NCBI RefSeq assembly: GCF_019049255.1
Contig: NZ_JAGMUJ010000133.1
Coordinates: forward strand, 62,001 to 126,000
Origin: Streptomyces sp. AC558_RSS880
GTDB lineage: Bacteria > Actinomycetota > Actinomycetes > Streptomycetales > Streptomycetaceae
Length of the DNA stretch: 64,000 nt
Direction of reading: 5' to 3'
The position numbers and the translations under genes were made by a program. Below are positions 49,261 through 56,103 of this stretch, one piece after another. The notes beneath the pieces are model-generated. The model saw nothing but the letters and a program-made list of their open reading frames with translations. It searched no databases and was not told where the DNA came from. How positions within the stretch are numbered: position 1 is the first letter of the stretch; the number at the start of each line of letters is the position of its first letter.

Positions 49261-50673
49261 ATGAGACGTGCGTACGCCGTACTGCTCGCCCTCTGCCTCG
49301 CGCTCGCCGGTGCCCTGGCCACCGCAGGGCCCGCCCAGGCGGCCCCGCAGACGATCGTCAACGGCACGCAGTTCACCGACCGTTCGGGAAGTCCCGTGCA
49401 CGCCCACGGCGGTGGCGTCCTCAAGGTCGGCGCGTACTACTACTGGTTCGGCGAGCACCGCAACGCCGACAACACCTTCCGCTCCGTGGACGCCTACCGT
49501 TCCACCGACCTGAAGAACTGGGAGTTCCGCAACCACGTCCTCACCGAGGACAGCCACCCGGAGCTCGCCACCGCCAACATCGAGCGGCCCAAGGTCATGT
49601 ACAACGCGTCCACCGGCCAGTTCGTGATGTGGATGCACAAGGAGAACGGCAGCGACTACAGCGAGGCCCGCGCCGCCGTCGCCGTCTCCGGCACCGTGGA
49701 CGGCGACTACACCTGGCGGGGCAGCTTCCGGCCGCTGGGACAGCACATGTCCCGCGACATCACCGTCTTCACGGACACCGACGGCACCGGCTACATGGTC
49801 TCCGCCGCCCGCGAGAACTACGACCTGCACATCTACCGGCTCACCGCCGACCACACCGGCATCGCGAGCCTGGTCGCCAACCCCTGGCCCGGCGGCCACC
49901 GCGAGGCGCCGGCCCTGTTCAAGCGGAACGGCGTCTACTTCATGCTGACCTCGGGCGCCACCGGCTGGAGCCCCAACCAGCAGCAGTACGCCACCGCCAC
50001 CAGCCTCTCCGGCCCCTGGTCCGCGATGCGCAACGTCGGCGATTCGACCGCCTTCGGTTCCCAGACCGCGTACGTCCTGCCGGTGCAGGGCACCTCCGGC
50101 ACCTCGTACCTGTACCTGGGCGACCGCTGGGGCAACTCCTTCGGCGGGACCGTCAACGACTCCCGGTACGTGTGGCTGCCGTTGACCTTCCCGTCGTCCA
50201 CGTCGATGTCGATGTCCTGGTCGCCCGAGGTCACCGTCGACACGGCCGCCGGGACGGTCAACGGCACCAGTGCCACCTACCACACGCTGATCGCGCGGCA
50301 CAGCGGCAGGTGCGCGGACGTGACCGGCCAGTCGCTCTGGCAGGGCGCCCAGATCAAGCAGTACGACTGCAACGGCGGCGGCAACCAGAAGTACTGGTTC
50401 AAGTCCGTCGGCGGCGGCTACCACCAGCTGGTGGTCCGCGGCAGCAGCCTGTGCGTGCAGGAGAACGCGAGCACGGTCACACAGGAGAACTGCGACGCCT
50501 CCGCCACCGGCCAGCAGTGGTCCGTCACCACCACCGGCTCCTACGTCAACGTCATATCCCGCGCCACCGGCGAGTGCCTGGACGTGAACGGCGCGTCCAC
50601 CGCCAACTCCGCCGCGATCATCACGTACACCTGCAACGGAGGGACCAACCAGCAGTGGACACGCGGGACATGA
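49261..50673 (+). CDS. Secreted GH43 exo-beta-1,3-galactanase-like enzyme with CBM13
   Basis: A 470-residue protein with a Sec signal peptide (residues 1-28, cleavage after AQA). Residues 30-330 resemble the GH43_24 galactanase propeller ('VHAHGGGVLKVGAYYYWFGEHR', 'NIERPKVMYNASTGQFVMWMH', 'GHREAPALFKRNGVYFMLTSGATGW'). Residues 335-470 are a ricin-type CBM13 with three repeats each ending in a Q-W motif. Characterised Streptomyces enzymes of this plan release galactose from the beta-1,3-galactan backbone of arabinogalactan. One base separates it from the preceding stop. Confidence 0.85.
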   Translation: MRRAYAVLLALCLALAGALATAGPAQAAPQTIVNGTQFTDRSGSPVHAHGGGVLKVGAYYYWFGEHRNADNTFRSVDAYRSTDLKNWEFRNHVLTEDSHPELATANIERPKVMYNASTGQFVMWMHKENGSDYSEARAAVAVSGTVDGDYTWRGSFRPLGQHMSRDITVFTDTDGTGYMVSAARENYDLHIYRLTADHTGIASLVANPWPGGHREAPALFKRNGVYFMLTSGATGWSPNQQQYATATSLSGPWSAMRNVGDSTAFGSQTAYVLPVQGTSGTSYLYLGDRWGNSFGGTVNDSRYVWLPLTFPSSTSMSMSWSPEVTVDTAAGTVNGTSATYHTLIARHSGRCADVTGQSLWQGAQIKQYDCNGGGNQKYWFKSVGGGYHQLVVRGSSLCVQENASTVTQENCDASATGQQWSVTTTGSYVNVISRATGECLDVNGASTANSAAIITYTCNGGTNQQWTRGT

Positions 50674-51740
50674 GACGGGGCCGCGCGCTCGGCCGGACCG
50701 CCGTGACGGCGGCCGTGGCGCTGGGCATCGGCCTGTCGGCCGTACCGGCCCAGGCACAGGCCCAGCAGCACAGGGAGCGTCCGCCCGCCCCCGGCATCGA
50801 GAACTGCACGGCCACCGCCTGCCACTTCGACCTGCCGCCCGGCACCTACGACGTACGGGTCACCCTCGGCGGCGACCTGGCGTCCAGCACCGCCATCGGC
50901 GGCGAGACCCGGCGCGCCCTGCTTCCGGAGACCGCCGCGGCGGCCGGGGAACGTGTCGTGCGGAGCTTCACCGTGAACGTCCGCACACCCGAGGGCGAGC
51001 CCCTCGGCACCGAGGGCACACCCGGCCTCGACCTCACCGTCGGCGGAACCGCGCCCGCACTCGCCGGCATCCGGGTCACCCCGGCCCGGCACGCCCGGCA
51101 GATCCTCCTGGTCGGCGACTCCACGGTCTGCGACCAGCCCGGCGACCCGTACTCCGGCTGGGGCCAGCGACTGCCCCAGTACCTGCGCAAGGGCCTGTCC
51201 GTGGCCAACTACGCGGACTCCGGGGAGAGTACGGTCAGCTATCTCGGGAACCCGCTCCTGTGGGACACCGTCCGGCCACTGATCCGGCGCGGCGACCTCG
51301 TCCTGATCCAGCTCGCCCACAACGACAAGACCACCGACGGGGCGACCTACCGGGCAGGCCTCGAGACCCTGGTGGCGGGCGTGCGGGAGCGGGGCGGCGA
51401 GCCGGTGCTCGTGACCCCGGTCGTGCGGCGCTGGTTCAACGCCGACGGCACCCTGAACAACAACACCGCCCTGCTGGTCAACGGGCTCGGCGTCGACCAC
51501 CCGGCCGTCATCCGCTCCGTCGCCGCCGACCGGGACGTCCCGCTGATCGACCTCACGGCGCGGACCAAGGCGCTGGTGGAGTCCCTCGGCGTGGAGGGCT
51601 CCAAGGCGCTGTACCTCTCCAACGAGAAACGGGACAACACGCACACCTCCGTGCACGGCGCCACCGTGTACGCGGACCTGGTCCGCGAGGAACTGCTGAA
51701 CCTGGGTCTGGTGCCCAGGGGCAAGGTCAGGGTGGGATGA
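50670..51740 (+). CDS. Secreted SGNH esterase, rhamnogalacturonan acetylesterase-like (CE12)
   Basis: A 356-residue protein with a signal peptide to about residue 32, a beta-rich N-terminal domain ('CTATACHFDLPPGTYDVRVTLGGD') and an SGNH hydrolase domain. Block I 'LLVGDSTVCDQPG' places the nucleophile at Ser151; 'NYADSGESTVSYL' gives Gly/Asn elements, 'LIQLAHNDKTT' block III, and 'DNTHTSVHGA' the catalytic Asp-His. CE12 enzymes remove acetyl groups from pectin side chains. Its ATG overlaps the previous stop (ATGA), so the three secreted enzymes are made together. Confidence 0.86.
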   Translation: MRRGRALGRTAVTAAVALGIGLSAVPAQAQAQQHRERPPAPGIENCTATACHFDLPPGTYDVRVTLGGDLASSTAIGGETRRALLPETAAAAGERVVRSFTVNVRTPEGEPLGTEGTPGLDLTVGGTAPALAGIRVTPARHARQILLVGDSTVCDQPGDPYSGWGQRLPQYLRKGLSVANYADSGESTVSYLGNPLLWDTVRPLIRRGDLVLIQLAHNDKTTDGATYRAGLETLVAGVRERGGEPVLVTPVVRRWFNADGTLNNNTALLVNGLGVDHPAVIRSVAADRDVPLIDLTARTKALVESLGVEGSKALYLSNEKRDNTHTSVHGATVYADLVREELLNLGLVPRGKVRVG

Positions 51741-51744
51741 GACC

Positions 51745-51780
51745 CCTGGGGCGCTCCGACCGGAACCGGGGCGCCCCAGG
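51745..51780 (+). terminator. Terminator of the glycosidase operon
   Basis: CCTGGGGCGC (51745-51754) pairs perfectly with GCGCCCCAGG (51771-51780), four bases after the stop codon. A second hairpin, CTTCGGC-CGGC-GCCGAAG, follows at 51808-51825. Confidence 0.8.
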
Positions 51781-51836
51781 CCCGTGCCTCCCCGCGGGAC
51801 GCGGACACTTCGGCCGGCGCCGAAGCGTCCCGCTTC

Positions 51837-51842
51837 TAGCGT
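51837..51842 (+). promoter_or_regulatory. -10 box of the DinB-like gene
   Basis: TAGCGT ends six bases before the ATG at 51849; the transcript is probably leaderless. Confidence 0.45.
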
Positions 51843-51848
51843 TGCCGC

Positions 51849-52310
51849 ATGAACGAGCACACGCAGACCGTCACCCCTTCCGCGGCCGTCACCGGCATGG
51901 TCGACCACGTCCTCGCCCTGGCCGCCGGCTGGACCCGCTGGAACGGCGAACCGGTACACGCCGACGGCCGCGTCCACACCCCGCACAAGGCGATCCGCCG
52001 CGTCGCCGACCACCTGATCGACCACCTCGCGGAGCTGGAGGCCCGGCTCGCCGGCGAGGAGCCGCAGCCCGACCACTGGCACGCCTCCCTGATCACCACC
52101 GGGGCCGATCTCGCTCCCTTCACCCCGCAGGACCTCGACGAGGCCCGCAGCCGCCTCACCCGGCTCGCCCGCGTCTGGGCCAACCGTCTCGACGCGCTCA
52201 CCGACGAACAGCTCGACGACTCGCCCGGCGAGGGCTGGAGCTTCCGCGAACTCGCCCGCCACCTCACCGAGTCCGTCTACTACGCCGACGCCGTGGGGGA
52301 CCTGTCATGA
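51849..52310 (+). CDS. DinB/mycothiol-dependent maleylpyruvate isomerase-like protein
   Basis: A 153-residue all-helical protein. 'HKAIRRVADHLIDHLAELEARLAGE' and the late 'GEGWSFRELARHLTESVYYADAVG' carry His residues in the spacing of the DinB metal site. Family members use bacillithiol or mycothiol as cofactor. The substrate is not known. Its stop overlaps the following gene (ATGA), so they are translationally coupled and probably share a pathway. Confidence 0.72.
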   Translation: MNEHTQTVTPSAAVTGMVDHVLALAAGWTRWNGEPVHADGRVHTPHKAIRRVADHLIDHLAELEARLAGEEPQPDHWHASLITTGADLAPFTPQDLDEARSRLTRLARVWANRLDALTDEQLDDSPGEGWSFRELARHLTESVYYADAVGDLS

Positions 52311-53095
52311 CCGCCTTCGCCGACCTCCACCACGCGGACGAACCCCTGCTGCTTCCCAATGCCTGGGACCACGCCTCCGCGCACCTCCTGGCCGCGCACG
52401 GCTTCCGGGCCGTCGGCACCACCAGCCTGGGCGTCGCCGCGGCGGCCGGACTGCCCGACGGCGCGGCGGCCACCCGCGAGGAGACACTGCGGCTCGCCCT
52501 CACCCTCGGCTCGGGACCGTTCCTGCTCTCCGTGGACGCGGAGGGCGGTTTCAGCGACGACCCGGACGAGGTGGCCGAGTTCGCCCGGGAGCTGTACGCC
52601 CTGGGCGCCACCGGCATCAACCTGGAGGACGGACTCGGGCCCGCCGACCTGCACGCCGCGAAGATCGCCGCCGTCCGCGCGGCGGCCCCCGGCCTCTTCG
52701 TCAACGCCCGCACCGACACGTACTGGCTCGGCGACGGCGAGGACACCGGTCGCCGCCTCGACGCCTACGTCCGGGCGGGCGCGCACGGCGTGTTCGTGCC
52801 CGGCCTCACCGGCCCCCGGGAGATCGCCGCCCTGGTGCGCGGCCTGGACGGCGTCCCCCTCAACATCCTCTACTCGCCCACCGGCCCCTCCGTCCCCCGC
52901 CTCGCCGACCTCGGCGTCCGCCGCATCAGCCTCGGCTCGCTGCTGTACCGGCGGGCGCTGGGCGCGGCGCTGGAGACGGCGGTCGGCATCAGGGCGGGCC
53001 GGGAACCGGAAGGCCCGGCCCCGTCGTACGAGGAGGTCCGGTCGCTGAGCCGGAGGGACCGCGGTGAGAGCGACGGCACGGCTTCCCCCGGGTGA
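52307..53095 (+). CDS. Isocitrate lyase/PEP mutase family enzyme
   Basis: A 262-residue TIM-barrel protein. 'LLLPNAWDHASAHLLAAHGFRAVGTTSLGVAAAAGLPDG' opens the family fold, 'LLSVDAEGGFSD' provides the Mg-binding Asp, 'GATGINLEDGLG' follows, and 'LFVNARTDTYW' is the usual later strand. The KKCGH loop of true isocitrate lyase is absent, so it belongs to the small carboxyvinyl-carboxyphosphonate/oxaloacetate-hydrolase-like group that cleaves or forms C-C or C-P bonds. It is coupled to the DinB-like gene. Confidence 0.83.
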   Translation: MTAFADLHHADEPLLLPNAWDHASAHLLAAHGFRAVGTTSLGVAAAAGLPDGAAATREETLRLALTLGSGPFLLSVDAEGGFSDDPDEVAEFARELYALGATGINLEDGLGPADLHAAKIAAVRAAAPGLFVNARTDTYWLGDGEDTGRRLDAYVRAGAHGVFVPGLTGPREIAALVRGLDGVPLNILYSPTGPSVPRLADLGVRRISLGSLLYRRALGAALETAVGIRAGREPEGPAPSYEEVRSLSRRDRGESDGTASPG

Positions 53096-53117
53096 CCCCG
53101 GCACGCGCCCCCGACGG

Positions 53118-53807
53118 TCAGCCCGCCGCGCCGCGGGGCCAGTTCACGAGAGCGATGTGCAGGGCGTCGATCGCCCTGTTCCAGGATGCCTCGTGGTCGC
53201 GGGGGTCGCCGAAGGCGCCGGAGGACTCCAGGGCGCAGTAGCCGTGGAAGGTGCTGCGGAGCAGGCGTACGGCGTCGGTGAGGTCGGGTTCGTCCAGGTC
53301 GTAGGCGCGGAGCAGGCCGTAGGTGACCTCGGCGGTGCGGCGCATCGCGGGGGAGTCGGAGACCAGGGACTGGTCCAGGCGGATCTGGGTGGCCGTGTAA
53401 CGGCCGGGGTGGGTGAGGGCGTACTCCCGGTAGGCGTTGGCGAAGGCGGCCAGCGCCTCCTTGCCGGTCCGTCCGGCGACCGCCGCCGCGATCCGGTCGA
53501 TCATCTCCCCGCCGGCCAGCAGGGCCATCCGGGTGCGCAGGTCCCGCAGGCCGCGCACGTGCGCGTAGAGGCTCGCGTCCTTCACGCCGAAACGCCGGGC
53601 CAGCGCGGACAGGGTGACGTTCTCGTAGCCGGCCTCGTCGGCGAGGTCGGCGGCGGCCGCGACGAGACGGTCGGTGGTGAGTCCGGCGCGGGGAATGGAG
53701 GCCTCCGAAGCAAACCCGACAGGAAGCGCCCAGCCTATCGAGCAGATGTGAGCGAGCCGCCGTGTTCGGGGCATGCGGCGCTCATCTGCAAGTTGTTCAA
53801 CGTTCAT
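53118..53807 (-). CDS. TetR family regulator
   Basis: A 229-residue protein if started at ATG 53807 (AGGAGG only three bases away); ATG 53774 is the alternative. The helix-turn-helix is 'VAAAADLADEAGYENVTLSALARRFGVKDASLYAHVRGLRDLRTRMAL' at about residues 48-95, and the C-terminal domain is of the WHG type ('FANAYREYALTHPGRYTATQI'). The N-terminal 40 residues before the HTH are longer than usual. It is divergent from the PHP gene; AGTTG-TT-CAAC at 53791-53801, overlapping its own start, is a candidate operator. Confidence 0.83.
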   Translation of the reverse strand: MNVEQLADERRMPRTRRLAHICSIGWALPVGFASEASIPRAGLTTDRLVAAAADLADEAGYENVTLSALARRFGVKDASLYAHVRGLRDLRTRMALLAGGEMIDRIAAAVAGRTGKEALAAFANAYREYALTHPGRYTATQIRLDQSLVSDSPAMRRTAEVTYGLLRAYDLDEPDLTDAVRLLRSTFHGYCALESSGAFGDPRDHEASWNRAIDALHIALVNWPRGAAG

Positions 53808-53866
53808 GCGCCTCCTTGATCCTCCACACGCGGCGTCGTCGCGCCGCGGTATCGAGGAGGCACTTC

Positions 53867-55591
53867 ATGGGTCACGGGCACGCACACGGGCACCATCACC
53901 ACCATCACGGACACGATCACCAGCACGAGACGACGGCCCCGCTGCCCGCCGCCTTCGACACCTCGGTGCCCGACGAGGCGCTGAACCCCGAGCAGAAGTC
54001 CCGCCGTACGCTGCTGCGCCGGGCCGGGCTGCTCGGCGCGGGCCTCGCGGCCGGCACCGTGCTCTCCGCCGGCGCCGGTGCGGCCACGCCCGCGTACGCG
54101 GCGGGTGACAGCGGCCGCGGCAAGAGCAGGAGCAAGGGTTTCCTGTGGCTGGCGGGCGACCACCACATCCACACCCAGTACAGCAGCGACGGCAAGTACC
54201 GCGTCACCGACCAGGTCCGCCAGGGCGCCCGGCACGGCATGGACTGGCTGGTCATCACCGACCACGGCGGCAGCACCCACGCCAGGATCGGCGTGGACAA
54301 GGTCAACCCGGACATCCTCGAGGCCCGCGACGCGTACGAGGACACCCTCGTCTTCCAGGGCCTGGAGTGGAACATCCCGGCCGCCGAGCACGGCACCGTC
54401 TTCGTCCACCCGGGCCGCAACGAGGTCTCCGTCCTCAAGCAGTTCGAGACCGACTACGACGGCAGCGTCAAGGGCGCCGGCTCCTCCACCCCGGCCAACG
54501 AGGCGCTCGCCATCGCCGGGCTGAACTTCCTCGCCGAGCAGGTCAGACGGCGCAAGGTCAAGGACGCCCTGATGCTCGCCAACCACCCCGCGCGCAAGGG
54601 CATCGACTCCCCGCACGAGATCCGCGCCTGGCGCGACGCGACCGGCACCGGTGACCGGCAGATCGCCGTCGGCTTCGAGGGCGCCCCCGGCCACCAGGCG
54701 GGCGGTCTGCCGGCGCCGCTCGGCCCGGGCGGGGCCCGCGGCATCTACGACGGCGGCCCGAGTGCCAACTCCTTCGCCGGTTACCCGCTGGAGAGCTACC
54801 GCACCTGGGGCGGCTTCGACTGGATGACCGCCACCGTCGGCGGCCTGTGGGACAGCCTCCTGGCCGAGGGCCGTCCCTGGTGGATCACCGCCAACTCCGA
54901 CTCCCACCAGGTGTACGGCGACACCGGCGCCCGCGGCGGCGGCGACTTCAACGCCAACGGCCGCTACGACGACCCGGTCTACGCCGGACAGATCGACCTC
55001 ACCGAGAACGACTACTGGCCCGGCCAGTACAGCCGCACCCACGTCGGCGCCGACGGCTTCTCCTACGCCGCCGTCATGGACGGCATCCGCGCCGGCCGCA
55101 TCTGGGTCGACCACGGCCAGCTCATCAGCGGCCTCGACGTCCGCGTCTCCGGCGGCAGCCGCTGGGCCACCCTCGGCGGCGCCCTGCACGTGCGCAAGGG
55201 CACCAAGGTCACACTGACCGCCGACATCGCCCTCGCCGGCGGCAACAACTGGGCCGGGTTCACCCCCAGGCTCGCCCGCGTCGACGTCATCCAGGGCGAT
55301 GTGACCGGCCCGGTCGCCGACAAGGACACGTTCACCGCGCCCACGGCGAAGGTCGCCCGGTCGTACGAGATCGACAAGTCGGCCGGCACCGTCCGCGTCA
55401 CCTTCGACCTCGGCCGCGTCGACCGCCCGGTGTACGTCCGGCTGCGCGGCACCGACGGCAACCGGTCCGCCGTCGGCGTGATGGGCGCCAAGGTCGACCC
55501 GGCGGGCCCCGCCATCGACGTCATCGGCGACGCCGACCCGTGGCGCGACCTGTGGTTCTACTCCAACCCGGTGTGGGTCCTGCCGTCGTGA
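53867..55591 (+). CDS. Tat-exported PHP-domain phosphoesterase with poly-His N-terminus
   Basis: A 574-residue protein. The first 20 residues contain 12 His (six in a row at 9-14), then a Tat signal (SRRTLLRRAGLLGAGLAAG, about residues 45-78). The PHP metal motif HxH is H100-I-H102 ('GDHHIHTQYSSDG'); 'LVITDHGGSTHARIG' and 'WWITANSDSHQVYGD' supply further ligands. A C-terminal beta domain follows. It would hydrolyse a phosphoester outside the membrane with 2-3 metal ions. The His tract precedes the signal and would stay cytoplasmic until export, so it may load or sense zinc, nickel or manganese. GAGGAGG lies six bases upstream of the ATG. Confidence 0.86.
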   Translation: MGHGHAHGHHHHHHGHDHQHETTAPLPAAFDTSVPDEALNPEQKSRRTLLRRAGLLGAGLAAGTVLSAGAGAATPAYAAGDSGRGKSRSKGFLWLAGDHHIHTQYSSDGKYRVTDQVRQGARHGMDWLVITDHGGSTHARIGVDKVNPDILEARDAYEDTLVFQGLEWNIPAAEHGTVFVHPGRNEVSVLKQFETDYDGSVKGAGSSTPANEALAIAGLNFLAEQVRRRKVKDALMLANHPARKGIDSPHEIRAWRDATGTGDRQIAVGFEGAPGHQAGGLPAPLGPGGARGIYDGGPSANSFAGYPLESYRTWGGFDWMTATVGGLWDSLLAEGRPWWITANSDSHQVYGDTGARGGGDFNANGRYDDPVYAGQIDLTENDYWPGQYSRTHVGADGFSYAAVMDGIRAGRIWVDHGQLISGLDVRVSGGSRWATLGGALHVRKGTKVTLTADIALAGGNNWAGFTPRLARVDVIQGDVTGPVADKDTFTAPTAKVARSYEIDKSAGTVRVTFDLGRVDRPVYVRLRGTDGNRSAVGVMGAKVDPAGPAIDVIGDADPWRDLWFYSNPVWVLPS

Positions 55592-56097
55592 CGCCGTACG
55601 CCCTCACCGTGGACGCGGGCATCGAGGACCTGCTCGACGCCGACCGCCTGCTGCACCGGATGACAGCCGAACTCGACCTCCCCGAGGACATGTTCGGCTG
55701 CACCCACCTGGTGCGCGACGACCGCCCGCGCGTCGCCGTGTCCCTGTCCCTGCCCTCGCGGCCGCTCCCGGACACCCTCCGGGAGCGGCTCGCGGGGTAC
55801 GGCACCGTCTCCCCGGGCCTGCCCGACGAGGTGGGACGTGCGGTGCTCTATCCGGGTGTCTCCGCCCTCACCGGCACGCTGACCGTCGCGGAGCTGCTCG
55901 CCGGCTCCGCGATCGCCCGCGTGACGGTCCTGGGCACGCCCGAGCCGCCCGGCCCGGACATACGGATCGTGACCCGTGACCACGTGCGGCCGCAGTGGCA
56001 GCGGGACGAACTCGTCCTCGCCGCCACTCCGGCCCTGGGCGGCACCCTCGTGCCGTTCGAGGTCCCGAACCCCACGCCCTGCTGCGCGGACCACTGA
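55588..56097 (+). CDS. Uncharacterised protein with C-terminal CCxxH
   Basis: A 169-residue soluble protein of unknown family, started at GTG 55588, which overlaps the PHP stop (GTGA). No signal peptide or known catalytic motif was recognised. It ends with the residues NPTPCCADH, where two adjacent Cys and a terminal His could bind a metal. Coupling to a metal-dependent, His-tagged exported hydrolase suggests a cytoplasmic maturation or metal-delivery partner; this is inference. Its stop lies six bases from the end of the convergent beta-galactosidase gene. Confidence 0.72.
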   Translation: MTPYALTVDAGIEDLLDADRLLHRMTAELDLPEDMFGCTHLVRDDRPRVAVSLSLPSRPLPDTLRERLAGYGTVSPGLPDEVGRAVLYPGVSALTGTLTVAELLAGSAIARVTVLGTPEPPGPDIRIVTRDHVRPQWQRDELVLAATPALGGTLVPFEVPNPTPCCADH

Positions 56098-56103
56098 GCC
56101 CCG

